From Agrococcus jenensis (lineage in GTDB: Bacteria > Actinomycetota > Actinomycetes > Actinomycetales > Microbacteriaceae): DNA of 64,000 nucleotides. Under the pieces are notes generated by a model, which saw nothing but the letters and a program-made list of their open reading frames with translations, did no database searches and had not been told where the DNA came from. Positions 45,583 to 54,010 of the stretch are shown here, one piece after another. How positions within the stretch are numbered: position 1 is the stretch's first letter; each line of letters starts with the position of its first letter. A program made the translations under genes and the position numbers. Where the stretch lies: the NCBI RefSeq assembly GCF_003752465.1, contig NZ_RKHJ01000001.1:2294001-2358000 (forward strand), read 5' to 3'.

Positions 45583-47046
45583 TCAGCCGTTCCCGTTGCC
45601 GCCGTTCCCGTTGCCGCCGCCGCCGTTGCCGCCGCCGCCGTTGCCGCCGCCGCCGTTGCCCGAGCCGCCCCCGCCGCCGCCGCCGGAGCCAGCCCCGCTG
45701 CCGCCGCCCCCGTTGCCGCTGCCCGAGCCGCCGTTGCCGGCACCGCCGTTGCCGTTCCCGTTGTTGCCGGTGTTGGTGGCGGGCTCGTTCACGACCGGCT
45801 CCTCGACCGGCTGCTCCACGACCGGCTGCTGGACGACGGGCTGCTCGACGACGGGCTGCTCGACGACCGGATCCACCACCACCGGCTCCGAGGTCGCGGG
45901 CGGCGGCGTCACCGCGACTGCCGGCACGGACGAGTCCGTCGGCGCCACCGCTGCCGGCGTGGTCGGCAGTCCCTGGAGCGTGAACGCCACCACCGCCCCG
46001 ACGATCGCGACGGCCGCGGCGACGCCGCCGACGAGCATCCACGGCCGTCGGCGCGGACGTCTGCTCGCCTGCGCCGGCGCTGTGTCGGCGGTGGTGGTGG
46101 CCGATCCGGTCGCCCCGGCGTGAGCGGGCAGCGCTGCCGTCGGCGCCGGGCTCGGCGCCATCGCGGCGGCCGTCGCGGCCGCGGCACCGACGAGCAGGGG
46201 CGCCCCGCCGGCCACATCGGCGAGCCGGTCGAGCACCGCAGCGGCGGTGGGGCGCGCTGCCGGGTCACGCGCGGTCATGGCGGTGAGCAGCGACTTCCAC
46301 TCGTAGCCGACGGACCCGGGGATGACCGGGTCGCGAGTGAGCCTGGCGCTGAGCGACTCGATCATGGTGCCGGGGAACTCGCGCTGGCCGGTGAGCGACT
46401 CCAGCAGCACCAGCCCCAGCGAGTAGACGTCCGACGACGGGCCGACGCGTGCGCCGGTCGCCTGCTCGGGGCTGAGGTAGGCCGCGGTGCCGAGCACCAT
46501 GCCCGTGGCGGTGAGCCGCGCGGCGTCGACGAGCGAGGCGATGCCGAAGTCCGCGAGCTTGGCGTCGAACTCGCGTCCGGGCAGCGGCGAGGGCGCGAGC
46601 AGGATGTTCGCCGGCTTGAGGTCGCGGTGCACGACGCCACTCGCGTGGACGACGACGAGCGCCTCCGCGAGGTCGCGCGCCATCCGGGCGACGTCGGGCT
46701 CGGGAGGCGGCCCGAGGGCGAGCCGCGCGGCGAGCGTCGGCCCGTCGACGAGCTCCATCACCAGGTAGGTGATGTCGCGGCCGTCGAGCGTCGTGCTGCC
46801 CGCGTCGAAGAGCGTGACGAGCGCCCGATGGCTCAGCGTGGCGAGCAGGTCGATCTCCGACCGGACGCGCTGCAGCTCGGTCGAATCCGAGGTCGTGGGC
46901 ACGAGCACCTTGAGCGCGACCTCGCGGCGCAGCACCTCGTCGGTGGCGCGATGGACGAACGCCATCCCGCCGGAGCCGAGCAGCGCGCCGAGCCGATACC
47001 GTCCGACGAGCACGCTCCCTGGCTGGAGCGGATCCACTGCCTGCAT
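45583..47046 (-). CDS. Transmembrane Ser/Thr protein kinase with Gly/Asn-rich outer tail
   Basis: The 487-residue Hanks-type kinase has the glycine loop GSGGMAFV, Lys46, HRD at 140-142, DFG at 166-168 and an activation segment ending GTAAYLSPEQA. A membrane helix spans about 336-358. The outer part has PVVEQ-type repeats (about 388-420) and a low-complexity Gly/Asn/Ser tail (424-487) instead of PASTA domains. The start is preceded by GGTGGAGG. It is monocistronic with a GGGGTACA box upstream. The ligand or partner of the tail is unknown. Confidence 0.92.
   Translation of the reverse strand: MQAVDPLQPGSVLVGRYRLGALLGSGGMAFVHRATDEVLRREVALKVLVPTTSDSTELQRVRSEIDLLATLSHRALVTLFDAGSTTLDGRDITYLVMELVDGPTLAARLALGPPPEPDVARMARDLAEALVVVHASGVVHRDLKPANILLAPSPLPGREFDAKLADFGIASLVDAARLTATGMVLGTAAYLSPEQATGARVGPSSDVYSLGLVLLESLTGQREFPGTMIESLSARLTRDPVIPGSVGYEWKSLLTAMTARDPAARPTAAAVLDRLADVAGGAPLLVGAAAATAAAMAPSPAPTAALPAHAGATGSATTTADTAPAQASRRPRRRPWMLVGGVAAAVAIVGAVVAFTLQGLPTTPAAVAPTDSSVPAVAVTPPPATSEPVVVDPVVEQPVVEQPVVQQPVVEQPVEEPVVNEPATNTGNNGNGNGGAGNGGSGSGNGGGGSGAGSGGGGGGGSGNGGGGNGGGGNGGGGNGNGGNGNG
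45586..45770. repeat. Simple-sequence tract coding the Gly/Asn tail of the kinase
   Basis: On the plus strand the tract is built from GTTGCCGCCGCCGCC-like 15-bp units and shorter GTTGCC/GTTCCC variants. It encodes GGGGN and GNGNG. Such tracts can change length by slippage. Confidence 0.75.
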
Positions 47047-47090
47047 GGTGCCTCCACCGTCGCCCCAATCGTACCTGCGGAGGGCTGAGA

Positions 47091-47098
47091 TGTACCCC
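47091..47098 (-). promoter_or_regulatory. GGGGTACA box upstream of the Ser/Thr kinase
   Basis: On the minus strand GGGGTACA ends 44 nt before the kinase start codon, matching boxes at 3096, 41869 and 51444. Confidence 0.4.
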
Positions 47099-47122
47099 AG
47101 TGGTGCGCGCCGTCGGTGACGG

Positions 47123-47878
47123 CTAGGCCAGGCCCGCGATCCGCTTCGCGATGCGCATCCGGTCGGAGTCGTCGCCGCGGATCCTCCCGATGCGCACGGC
47201 CTCGTCGACCGTCGCGATCAGCTGCGCGCGTCGAGCCGGGTCGAGCGCCGCGGAGCCGACGGCGGCCTCTGCCGAGCGCAGCGCCTGGAGCTGCTCGACG
47301 TCGGATGCGGCGTGCAGGATCGCGCGCTCGAGCACCGGGAGCGACGCGGCCTCCGGCCGACCCTGGATGAGCGCGAGCGCGGTGAGCCGGTTGCCCGCGC
47401 CGGGCGTGTCGAACAGGAGCTCGATCGTCTCGGGAGCGACGTCGTCGGCCGCCGCACGGCGGCGCGCCGCCTCGACCGCGCGCTCGTCCAGGGCCTGCGG
47501 GTGCTCCCGGCTGCCCGGGCGCAGGCTGCGGACCCGCTCGTACTCGGCGGCGAGCGGGCTCAAGCTCGCGACGAGGGCGGTCGCCCGCTCGCTGAGCCGC
47601 GCCGCGCGGTCGCTGTCGCCGCGCTCGACCGCCGCGGCGATCTCGGCCTGGGTCCGCACGAGCTCGAGCTGCAGCTCGACCGGCCCGGCCCGGAGCGAGA
47701 CGATGCGCTCGAGGAGCACGCCGAACGCCAGCAGCGCAGCGCCGACGACGACGAGCGCGGCGGAGCCCGCGTCGTTCGAGCTCACGAACACCGCGGTCGC
47801 GCCGCTCGCGAGCGCGATCGTGCCGAAGGCGAACAGCACGGCCTTGATCGCCCGGTAGGGCTTCGGGGCGGCGTCCAT
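47123..47878 (-). CDS. Uncharacterised membrane protein with coiled-coil region
   Basis: The 251-residue protein has two N-terminal membrane helices (about residues 10-60), then a helical region likely to form a coiled coil (LELVRTQAEIAAAVERGDSDRAA) and a C-terminal helical domain. It was not recognised. It lies upstream of the kinase gene on the same strand with a 76-nt gap containing the kinase promoter box, so it is probably a separate transcript. Confidence 0.68.
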   Translation of the reverse strand: MDAAPKPYRAIKAVLFAFGTIALASGATAVFVSSNDAGSAALVVVGAALLAFGVLLERIVSLRAGPVELQLELVRTQAEIAAAVERGDSDRAARLSERATALVASLSPLAAEYERVRSLRPGSREHPQALDERAVEAARRRAAADDVAPETIELLFDTPGAGNRLTALALIQGRPEAASLPVLERAILHAASDVEQLQALRSAEAAVGSAALDPARRAQLIATVDEAVRIGRIRGDDSDRMRIAKRIAGLA

Positions 47879-47894
47879 GGCTGGACGATAGCCC

Positions 47895-48413
47895 TCAGCG
47901 CGGTGTCGGGACCAGCGTCACCGAGTGCAGGCGACCGCCGTCGACGACGGCCGTCATCACCGTGCCGACCGGCTGCCGACGCCGATCGGTCGGGGAGCCC
48001 GGGTTCAGGAGCCGGAGGCCGCCGGGGGTGGTGGAGTCCCAGGGGATGTGGGAGTGCCCGAAGACGAGCACGTCGCACGGGTCGTCGGCGCGGGGCCCGA
48101 AGCGCTCGTCGCAGCGCCGCTCCCTGCCGGCGGCCGAACCGGTCTCGTGGACGACCGCGATGCGCACGCCCTCGACGTCGACCCGCGCGACCTCGCCGAG
48201 CCGATCCCAGAGCGCCGCGCCGTCGTTGTTGCCCGCGACGCCGATCAGCCGGCGCGCGCGCCCCTCGAGCTCGTCGAGCAGCCCGATGTCGACCCAGTCG
48301 CCGGCGTGGATGACGACGTCCGCCTCGTCGACGAGCTGCCAGACCTGCCCCTGCACGGCCCTCGCCCGCTTCGGCACGTGCGTGTCGCTCAGCAGCAGCA
48401 GGCGCGTCGTCAC
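47895..48413 (-). CDS. YfcE/MJ0936-type metallophosphoesterase
   Basis: The 172-residue protein has all calcineurin-like motifs: LLSDTHVPKR, VIHAGDW, GVAGNNDG, and FGHSHIPW. This set marks the small phosphodiesterase family MJ0936/YfcE, acting on phosphodiesters with divalent metals; the physiological substrate is unknown. It starts with GTG at 48413. Confidence 0.9.
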   Translation of the reverse strand: MTTRLLLLSDTHVPKRARAVQGQVWQLVDEADVVIHAGDWVDIGLLDELEGRARRLIGVAGNNDGAALWDRLGEVARVDVEGVRIAVVHETGSAAGRERRCDERFGPRADDPCDVLVFGHSHIPWDSTTPGGLRLLNPGSPTDRRRQPVGTVMTAVVDGGRLHSVTLVPTPR

Positions 48414-48459
48414 GCCGTCAGCCTGCGGAGGGGGAGCGGCGGGGCGCTGGCATGCGGGG

Positions 48460-48942
48460 TCAGGCGGTGACCTCGACCTGGCCGCTCATGCTCGACACGT
48501 GCGGGTCGCACACGAAGAGGTAGGTGCCGGGCTCGAGCGTGATCTCGACGGTCGACTCGTCGACGCCGGCGAGGTCGGTGGCGACGTCGACACCCCCCGG
48601 TCCGGTGAGGTGGAAGTTGTGCGCGGCGGAGCGGTCGGCGAACGTGAGCGTGTAGTCGCCGGCCGGCAGGGTGGTGACCGGGGCGCCGCTCTCGTCGGTC
48701 AGCGCGATCTCGTACGCATCCGGATCGTCGGCGGTGCCGACCATGCCGATGAGCGCGGTGGCAGTCGTGCCCTCGCTCGGTGCGGCCGTCTCGCTCGCGC
48801 CGGACGACGCGCTCGGCGCGGTCGACGCGCTGGGCTCGACGGGCTCGGATGAGGGGGCGGCGCCGGTGCCGCCGCTGCATGCGGCCAGCGCCAGGCCCAT
48901 CGCGGCGATCAGTGCTGCTGCGGTCGTGCGTCTGCGGGTCAT
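48460..48942 (-). CDS. Cupredoxin-domain lipoprotein
   Basis: The 160-residue protein has a lipoprotein signal with Cys22 (LALAAC), a Ser/Glu/Thr linker, and a plastocyanin-like domain with ligand candidates His in AAHNFHLTGP and Cys, His, Met in FVCDPHVSSMSG. It probably binds type-1 copper on the outer face of the membrane. The ATG at 48942 has GGAGAT 7 nt upstream; an ATG at 48954 would lose this site. The redox partner is not in the window. Confidence 0.87.
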   Translation of the reverse strand: MTRRRTTAAALIAAMGLALAACSGGTGAAPSSEPVEPSASTAPSASSGASETAAPSEGTTATALIGMVGTADDPDAYEIALTDESGAPVTTLPAGDYTLTFADRSAAHNFHLTGPGGVDVATDLAGVDESTVEITLEPGTYLFVCDPHVSSMSGQVEVTA

Positions 48943-49025
48943 CGTGATCTCCATCGGTCGGGCCGTGGCGCCGAGCGTAGCGTCGCCCGTTATGGGTCGC
49001 CTGTGCGAGGCGCCGGGGGCCCGGC

Positions 49026-49931
49026 TCACGTCGAGGGGGCGTCCGCCTGGCGCAGCCGCGCGAGCCGCTCGCGCGCCCAGTCCTGGGCCCGCTTGCCCTC
49101 GCCCGACGCGAGCGCTCGGCCGGCGATCGCGAGCACGATGCGCGTGCCCGTCACGACGGGGAGCGGCGAGCGGCGCAGGCCGAGCAGGCGCCGGTAGGGG
49201 CGCGGGATCGTCGCGACCGCGCCCTCGAAGAGCAGCCGGTAGCCGATGCCGGCGGCGCCGGGCAGCATCGGGCGTCGCAGGAACGAGACGACCTCGCGCA
49301 CGCGCTCGTCCCCGCGCAGCTCGCCGCGCTCGAGGTAGCCGCGCAGCCGCCGGCGCAGCTCGGCCTCGGTCGTCGGCGGCTCGGCGACGCGCATGAGCCT
49401 GCCCGCGCGCGACCACTCCTCGACGTAGGCATCCGGGCCGCCGGGGATGGGCTCGCCCCACACCTGCTGGCAGGTGAGGAACGCATCCGTGAACGCCAGG
49501 TGCACCCACTCCGCGAGCGCCGGATCGCCGGCGCTGTAGCTGCGCTCCGCGCCCGTCCCGTCGACGTACGCGCCCTCGACGCGGCGGTGGAACCGCGCGA
49601 CCCGTGCCGTCTCGCGGTCGGCCTGCGCCGTCGAGCCGTAGGTCACGCAGACGACCCAGCGCACGGTGCCCGACAGGCGCCCGAGGGGGTCCTGCCGATA
49701 CGTCGACCAGTCATGGACGCCCGCCATCGCGCCCGGGTGGAGCGCCTGGAGGAGCAGTGCGCGGATGCCGGCGACGAGCGTCGCCATGCTGCCGTGCACG
49801 GTCCACGCGGCGCCGCCCGCGGCGAAGTGACCGGCGTCGTCGCCCTCGGCGAGCTCGCGGATCCATGCCGGCGACCCGCCGGGATCGCCCGACAGCGCCG
49901 TCAGCAGCCGAGCCCGGAGCGTCTGCACCAT
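49026..49931 (-). CDS. Oxygenase MpaB family (DUF2236) protein
   Basis: The 301-residue protein has LLLQALHPGAMAGVHDWSTY, GRLSGTVRWVVCVTYGS and WVHLAFTDAFL, the blocks of the MpaB/latex-clearing protein (DUF2236) family with presumed heme-ligand histidines. Some relatives oxidatively cleave isoprenoids, but the natural substrate here is unknown. Start ATG 49931. Confidence 0.85.
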   Translation of the reverse strand: MVQTLRARLLTALSGDPGGSPAWIRELAEGDDAGHFAAGGAAWTVHGSMATLVAGIRALLLQALHPGAMAGVHDWSTYRQDPLGRLSGTVRWVVCVTYGSTAQADRETARVARFHRRVEGAYVDGTGAERSYSAGDPALAEWVHLAFTDAFLTCQQVWGEPIPGGPDAYVEEWSRAGRLMRVAEPPTTEAELRRRLRGYLERGELRGDERVREVVSFLRRPMLPGAAGIGYRLLFEGAVATIPRPYRRLLGLRRSPLPVVTGTRIVLAIAGRALASGEGKRAQDWARERLARLRQADAPST

Positions 49932-49964
49932 GGGGTCCAGCCTGTCAGGCGCCGCCTGGGTGCG

Positions 49965-50861
49965 TCATGCGCTCGCGGTCGGAGACGGCTCGATGCCGGC
50001 CCGCTCCACCGGGAGCCACAGCTCGCACGTCGCCGTGCTGAAGTCGGCCGCGCGGTCGAGGACCGCCACGATCGACGGACCCGGGCGCAGCCGCCACGGA
50101 TTGGAGGGGAACCAGTCGCTCGCCGTCGCCGCCCAGACGGACTGGAGCGCCGCCGGATGCGGTCCCTCGCTGCGGAAGACCGCCCACGTGCCGGCCGGCA
50201 CCTCGATGGCGTCCAGGTCGTCGGCCACGGGGGCCCCCTCGGCGACGGCGACGCCGTGGAGGTACGTGAGCTCGCGGCCCTCGGTGTAGTCGGGGTCGAC
50301 GTCGGCGCTGACCTGCAGCAGTCCGGCGGGCTGCTCGCTGCTGAGCGCCTTCAGCCGAGCGTGCTCGTCGGCCGGCAGCGCCGCGATGTGCGCCTGGATG
50401 TGCGGGTTGACGCCCTGGTGGATGAGCGGCACGCGGGCGGCGTGGCCGATGAGCCGGAATGCCGGACGCTCTGCGATGCGGGTGTCCATGGTGGTGCTCC
50501 CTTCGACGCTCAGGCGGAACCTGAGCTGCGGTTGTGTGCGAAGGGGGCCGCCATCGCGGCGCACGGCAGCCGGGCTCGCGCCGTGCACCGCCCGGAACGC
50601 GCGGCCGAACGCCTCGGTCGAGCCGTACCCGTAGCGCACCGCGATCCCGAGCAGGTCGCCGTCCCCGAGCAGCTCGGCAGCGGCGACCGTCATGCGGCGG
50701 CGCCGCACGTAGTCCGAGAGCGGCATCCCGGCGAGTGAGGAGAACATCCGGCGCACGTGGTACTCCGTCGTGCCGCGCTCCCGCGCGAGGCGGGCGACGT
50801 CGATCTCGCCCTCGAGGTGCTCCTCGACGAGCTCGACGAGCCGGTTGAGCGCTGCGATCAC
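49965..50861 (-). CDS. AraC-type regulator with GyrI-like effector domain
   Basis: The 298-residue protein has two N-terminal helix-turn-helix motifs (LARERGTTEYHVRRMFSSL and LLGIAVRYGYGSTEAFGRAF) and a C-terminal GyrI/Rob-type small-molecule binding domain (MDTRIAERPAFRLIGHAARV onward). Such regulators respond to drugs or other hydrophobic ligands. The start is GTG at 50861 with GGGGGA just upstream. It is divergent from the PPOX gene, a possible target. Confidence 0.88.
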   Translation of the reverse strand: MIAALNRLVELVEEHLEGEIDVARLARERGTTEYHVRRMFSSLAGMPLSDYVRRRRMTVAAAELLGDGDLLGIAVRYGYGSTEAFGRAFRAVHGASPAAVRRDGGPLRTQPQLRFRLSVEGSTTMDTRIAERPAFRLIGHAARVPLIHQGVNPHIQAHIAALPADEHARLKALSSEQPAGLLQVSADVDPDYTEGRELTYLHGVAVAEGAPVADDLDAIEVPAGTWAVFRSEGPHPAALQSVWAATASDWFPSNPWRLRPGPSIVAVLDRAADFSTATCELWLPVERAGIEPSPTASA

Positions 50862-51002
50862 GGTTCCCCCTTCGACATCGAGTCTGCGCGAGCGTGCGGC
50901 CGCACGCCCGATCATCGCGGTCCGGTGCGATCCGCGCCGCTGGGTCCCGGCGGGGCGTGCCATTCGGGTCGGCTCGCCACCTACGCTCGCATGGGAGGGC
51001 AC

Positions 51003-51389
51003 ATGGAGCAGATCGACTTCGAGCAGTTCTGGCGGGAGTACCGGCTGTGCATGCTGGCGTCGCCGCGCCCGGACGGCACGATCCACCAGGTGCCCGTCGG
51101 CGCGACGTTCGACGCCGAGCGGCAGCTCGTGCGGGTCATCACGTCGGGCTCGAGCTACAAGGCCCGCAACCTGCGCAGGCATCCCGGCAGCCGGGTCGCC
51201 GTCTCGCAGGTGGAGGGCCGCTGGTGGAGCACCGTCGAGGGCCGCGCCACGGTCTCTGCGGAGCCCGAGCGCGTCGCCGAGGCAGTGCGCCGGTACGCCG
51301 AGCGCTACCGCCAGCCGCGACCGAACCCCGAGCGCGTGGTGATCGAGATCGAGGTCGAGCGGCTGCTCGGCAACGTGCAGCCGGGCTGA
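51003..51389 (+). CDS. PPOX class F420-dependent oxidoreductase
   Basis: The 128-residue split-barrel protein begins MEQIDFEQFWREYRLCMLAS and has VRVITSGSSYKARNLRRHPGS followed by the VSQVEGRWWSTVEG strand, typical of F420 or FMN-binding TIGR03618-like proteins. The substrate is unknown. GGGAGGG lies 4 nt before ATG 51003. Confidence 0.85.
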   Translation: MEQIDFEQFWREYRLCMLASPRPDGTIHQVPVGATFDAERQLVRVITSGSSYKARNLRRHPGSRVAVSQVEGRWWSTVEGRATVSAEPERVAEAVRRYAERYRQPRPNPERVVIEIEVERLLGNVQPG

Positions 51390-51443
51390 CGGTCCACAGC
51401 TGCCGCGGGGCGAGGGAAGGCTGGACGTTCGCCTGTTGTCGTC

Positions 51444-51452
51444 GGGGTACAA
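51444..51452 (+). promoter_or_regulatory. GGGGTACAA box upstream of the 51499 gene
   Basis: GGGGTACAA ends 46 nt before the ATG. A GTTC at 51427-51430 is 14 nt before GGGTAC and may be a -35. Confidence 0.45.
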
Positions 51453-51498
51453 ACGGTGCACGGTGTGGGCACGACGTCATCCCACCATCGGAGTCACC

Positions 51499-52068
51499 AT
51501 GTACACGAACCTCATCGCCCGCTCGGTCCACGACCTCACCGCCGCCGCCTGGTTCGGCGGCTCGCTCATGGGAGCCATCGGCCTCAACGGCGCCACCGCC
51601 GAGGCGAAGGACCCCCGGGAGCGCACGCGACTGTCGAGCGCGGGATGGATGCGCTGGGCACCCGTGCAGACGGGAGCGTTCGCGGCGCACCTGGCGTCGC
51701 TCGTCCCCATCCTGTGGAAGAACAAGGCTCGCTACGCCGGCCAGGACGGCGTCATGCGGTGGACCTGGATCAAGGCGGGCGTGACCGTCACGGGGGCCGC
51801 CGTCACCCTCTACTCGAGCATCCTCGGCAAGAAGGTGGAGGCGCTCGCCGAGGAGGGCGCCGAGGGCGCCACCGAGCCGTCCGCGACGGCGTCGCCCGAG
51901 CTGCAGTCGGCGCAGCAGCAGCTCAAGGTCCTGCAGTGGGTCATCCCGGTCTTCGCTGGCACCGTCATCGTGCTCGGGGCGAAGCACGGCGAGATGCAGC
52001 GGCCGCAGAACGTGAAGAAGGGGATGCTGGAGTCGCTCCCGTTCGTCGGCAAGGCGGTCCGTCGCTGA
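51499..52068 (+). CDS. Uncharacterised membrane protein with stress-type promoter
   Basis: The 189-residue protein (MYTNLIARSVHDLTAAAWFGG at its start) has three to four hydrophobic helices, a polar loop with acidic residues near 115-130, and a basic C-terminus. I do not assign a family. A GGGGTACAA box upstream groups it with Mn catalase and the SDR operon. It is convergent with the DUF2231 gene. Confidence 0.75.
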   Translation: MYTNLIARSVHDLTAAAWFGGSLMGAIGLNGATAEAKDPRERTRLSSAGWMRWAPVQTGAFAAHLASLVPILWKNKARYAGQDGVMRWTWIKAGVTVTGAAVTLYSSILGKKVEALAEEGAEGATEPSATASPELQSAQQQLKVLQWVIPVFAGTVIVLGAKHGEMQRPQNVKKGMLESLPFVGKAVRR

Positions 52069-52140
52069 CGCGAGGCCGGCAGCGCGTGGGGCGCGCCGTC
52101 GACCGGGCCCTCCGCGACGGCCCGCGCGGCTGACGCGCCG

Positions 52141-52650
52141 TCAGCCGGCGGTGCCGACGAACCCGCCCCAGACGGCGCGCGCACCCGAGTCGCCGATCAG
52201 CGCCACCATGCCGACGCTGCCCGCCGCGACGCCGATCGCCAGCACGGCGAGCACCGCCGGGATCGCCCGAGCGCCGCGGCGGGGCGGCGCGAGGTGCTCC
52301 GCCGCGCCCCAGCGGAACCACGCCCACTGCGCCGCGGCGACGACGAACATCCCGATCACCCACGGCAGCAGCATCCGTCCGTACCCCTCATGGGTCTGCA
52401 CGGCCGGGGCCGCGCCGACGAGCGCCGCCAGCGCCTCTCCGGCAGCGACGGTGACAGGCACGAGGGCCACGAGCAGCAGCGCCGCGAGCGGTGTGACGAT
52501 GCCGAGCCGCCTGCGCGCGGCAGGCCAGAGGCTGCCCAGCACCATCGCGAGCGCCGTCAGCGGCACGAGCACGACGACGGCGTGGACGAGGAGCGGGTGC
52601 AGCGGGAGGCCGGTGATCTCGAAGGCGCCGGAGGCGGGAAGCAGGTCCAT
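52141..52650 (-). CDS. DUF2231 family membrane protein
   Basis: The 169-residue protein has four to five helices and the conserved GLPLHPLLVHAVVVLVPLTALA near the N-terminus with a later VQTHEGYGRMLLPW, the hallmark of DUF2231. The histidines may bind heme or metal. The ATG at 52650 lies only 7 nt after a promoter-like CGTCGTGTC, so its mRNA may have almost no leader. It shares a symmetric promoter region with the ECF sigma operon and is a likely member of its regulon. Confidence 0.83.
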   Translation of the reverse strand: MDLLPASGAFEITGLPLHPLLVHAVVVLVPLTALAMVLGSLWPAARRRLGIVTPLAALLLVALVPVTVAAGEALAALVGAAPAVQTHEGYGRMLLPWVIGMFVVAAAQWAWFRWGAAEHLAPPRRGARAIPAVLAVLAIGVAAGSVGMVALIGDSGARAVWGGFVGTAG

Positions 52651-52657
52651 ACTCTGG

Positions 52658-52687
52658 GACACGACGCGTGGGCCCGTCAGGTTCATC
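52658..52687 (-). promoter_or_regulatory. ECF-type promoter of the DUF2231 gene
   Basis: On the minus strand GATGAACC (-35) is followed by CGTCGTGTC (-10) with GAACC-N16-CGTGT spacing, identical in layout to the divergent promoter at 52688-52717. Confidence 0.65.
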
Positions 52688-52694
52688 GATGAAC
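52681..52694. promoter_or_regulatory. Perfect palindrome GTTCATCGATGAAC between divergent -35 elements
   Basis: The 14-bp palindrome supplies the GATGAAC part of the -35 on both strands, so both ECF-type promoters are fused back-to-back. Confidence 0.75.
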
Positions 52695-52717
52695 CTGGGA
52701 GCGCCCGCCGTCGTGTC
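52688..52717 (+). promoter_or_regulatory. ECF-type promoter of the sigma factor operon
   Basis: GATGAACC followed by CGTCGTGTC with GAACC-N16-CGTGT spacing lies directly upstream of the sigma factor gene and implies positive autoregulation. Confidence 0.65.
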
Positions 52718-52738
52718 ATGGGGGAGGAGGTGCATGCG

Positions 52739-53242
52739 GTGCCACCCGATGACGCGAGCCGGCTCGGTGCGCTCTACGACGCGCACGCCGCGCCGGTATG
52801 GCGCTACGTCGTCCACCTGACCGGTGACCGGGCCGGCGCGGACGACGTCGTCCAGGAGACGCTGCTGCGCGCATGGCGCACGCCGAAGATCCTCGAGGAC
52901 CCGGCGACGGCGCGCTCCTGGATGCTGACGGTCGCGCGCCACCTCGTGATCGACGAGACCCGCAGCGCGCGGCGGCGGCACGAGGTGCTGCTGCCGGAGA
53001 CGCCGGAGCGGGAGTCGCCCGACGCCACCGACGCGCTGTTCGAGGCCATGCTCATCGAGGAGGCGCTCGCGCTGCTGAGCCTCGAGCACCGCAGCGTCAT
53101 CGTGCGCGCCTACTACGGCGGGCGCTCGATCGCCGCCATCGCCGACGAGCTCGGCATCCCGGAGGGAACCGTGAAGTCGCGCCTCCACTACGGCCTGCGC
53201 GCGCTGCGCCTGGCGCTGCAGGAGAAGGGGGTCACTCGATGA
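52739..53242 (+). CDS. ECF subfamily RNA polymerase sigma factor
   Basis: The roughly 167-residue protein has sigma2 (LYDAHAAPVWRYVVHLTGD, ADDVVQETLLRAW) and sigma4 (LLSLEHRSVIVRAYYGG, GIPEGTVKSRLHYGLRALR) regions and no extra domain. GTG 52739 is preferred because GGAGGAGG lies 8 nt upstream and the predicted transcript begins near 52718-52722; an ATG at 52718 would add seven residues. The stop overlaps the anti-sigma start (ATGA). The upstream promoter resembles those of DUF2231 and the lipoprotein, suggesting autoregulation. Confidence 0.92.
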   Translation: MPPDDASRLGALYDAHAAPVWRYVVHLTGDRAGADDVVQETLLRAWRTPKILEDPATARSWMLTVARHLVIDETRSARRRHEVLLPETPERESPDATDALFEAMLIEEALALLSLEHRSVIVRAYYGGRSIAAIADELGIPEGTVKSRLHYGLRALRLALQEKGVTR

Positions 53243-53943
53243 GCCGCGAGCACGCGGACTTCGCGGACTGGGATGCCGCCTACCTGCTGGGCGCGCTCAG
53301 CCTGCCGGATCGCCGCGCCTTCGAGGAGCACCTCGAGTCGTGCGAGCGCTGCGCGCGCGCGGTCGCCGAGATCGCGCCGACGCTGGGGCTGCTGGCGCGG
53401 GTCGATCCGGTGCACGCGGCGTCGCTGCTCGAGCGCGAGCACGTCGAGCCGCCGCTCAGCCCGGCGATGGGCGGCCGCGCGGAGCTGCTCGCCCGCGCCG
53501 CGCGCGAGCGCTGGCGCACCCGGCTGCGGTGGACCGGCGGAGCGGCGGCCGCGGCGGCCATCCTCGCCGCGGTGGTGGTGTCGGCGAGCGCCCTGCTCGC
53601 TCCGGCCCCGCGCGAGGCGCTGGCGGTGGAGCTCGTCTCGGTGGTGGACGCGCCGCTGGCGGCGAGCGTCGACCTCGTCTCGGTCGGATGGGGCACGCGC
53701 ATGGAGCTCGAGTGCAGCTACGGCGGCGAGCGCGTGGACGACGCGTACGGCGTGCCGTACGCGCTCGTCGTGGAGGACGTCGACGGCAACACGAGCGAGG
53801 TCTCGAGCTGGCGGGCCGAGCCCGGCGCGACGGCGCGGCTCACCGCTGCGTCGGCGCTCGACGTCGACCGGATCGCGGCCATCGAGATCCGCCTCGAGGA
53901 GAGCGGTGAGGTGCTCATGCGTGCAGACCTTGCGGACGGGTGA
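53239..53943 (+). CDS. Zinc-finger anti-sigma factor (RskA-like)
   Basis: The 234-residue protein has an N-terminal ZAS motif HLESCERC (His31, Cys35, Cys38, HxxxCxxC), one membrane helix at about 98-120, and an extracellular C-terminal domain like RskA. It should hold the ECF sigma at the membrane until a signal triggers release. It overlaps the sigma gene by 4 bases and ends inside the next promoter. Confidence 0.92.
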   Translation: MSREHADFADWDAAYLLGALSLPDRRAFEEHLESCERCARAVAEIAPTLGLLARVDPVHAASLLEREHVEPPLSPAMGGRAELLARAARERWRTRLRWTGGAAAAAAILAAVVVSASALLAPAPREALAVELVSVVDAPLAASVDLVSVGWGTRMELECSYGGERVDDAYGVPYALVVEDVDGNTSEVSSWRAEPGATARLTAASALDVDRIAAIEIRLEESGEVLMRADLADG

Positions 53944-53968
53944 ACCCGCCGGGCCGCTGCAGCGTGTT
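53942..53968 (+). promoter_or_regulatory. ECF-type promoter of the YxFxxD lipoprotein gene
   Basis: GAACC, then 16 nt, then CGTGT lies in the 67-nt gap before the lipoprotein, with the same spacing as the two promoters at 52.7 kb. GAACC overlaps the anti-sigma stop codon. Confidence 0.55.
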
Positions 53969-54010
53969 CCCCATGACCGCATCCGCGGCCGCTCACGAAG
54001 GGACGCTCTC

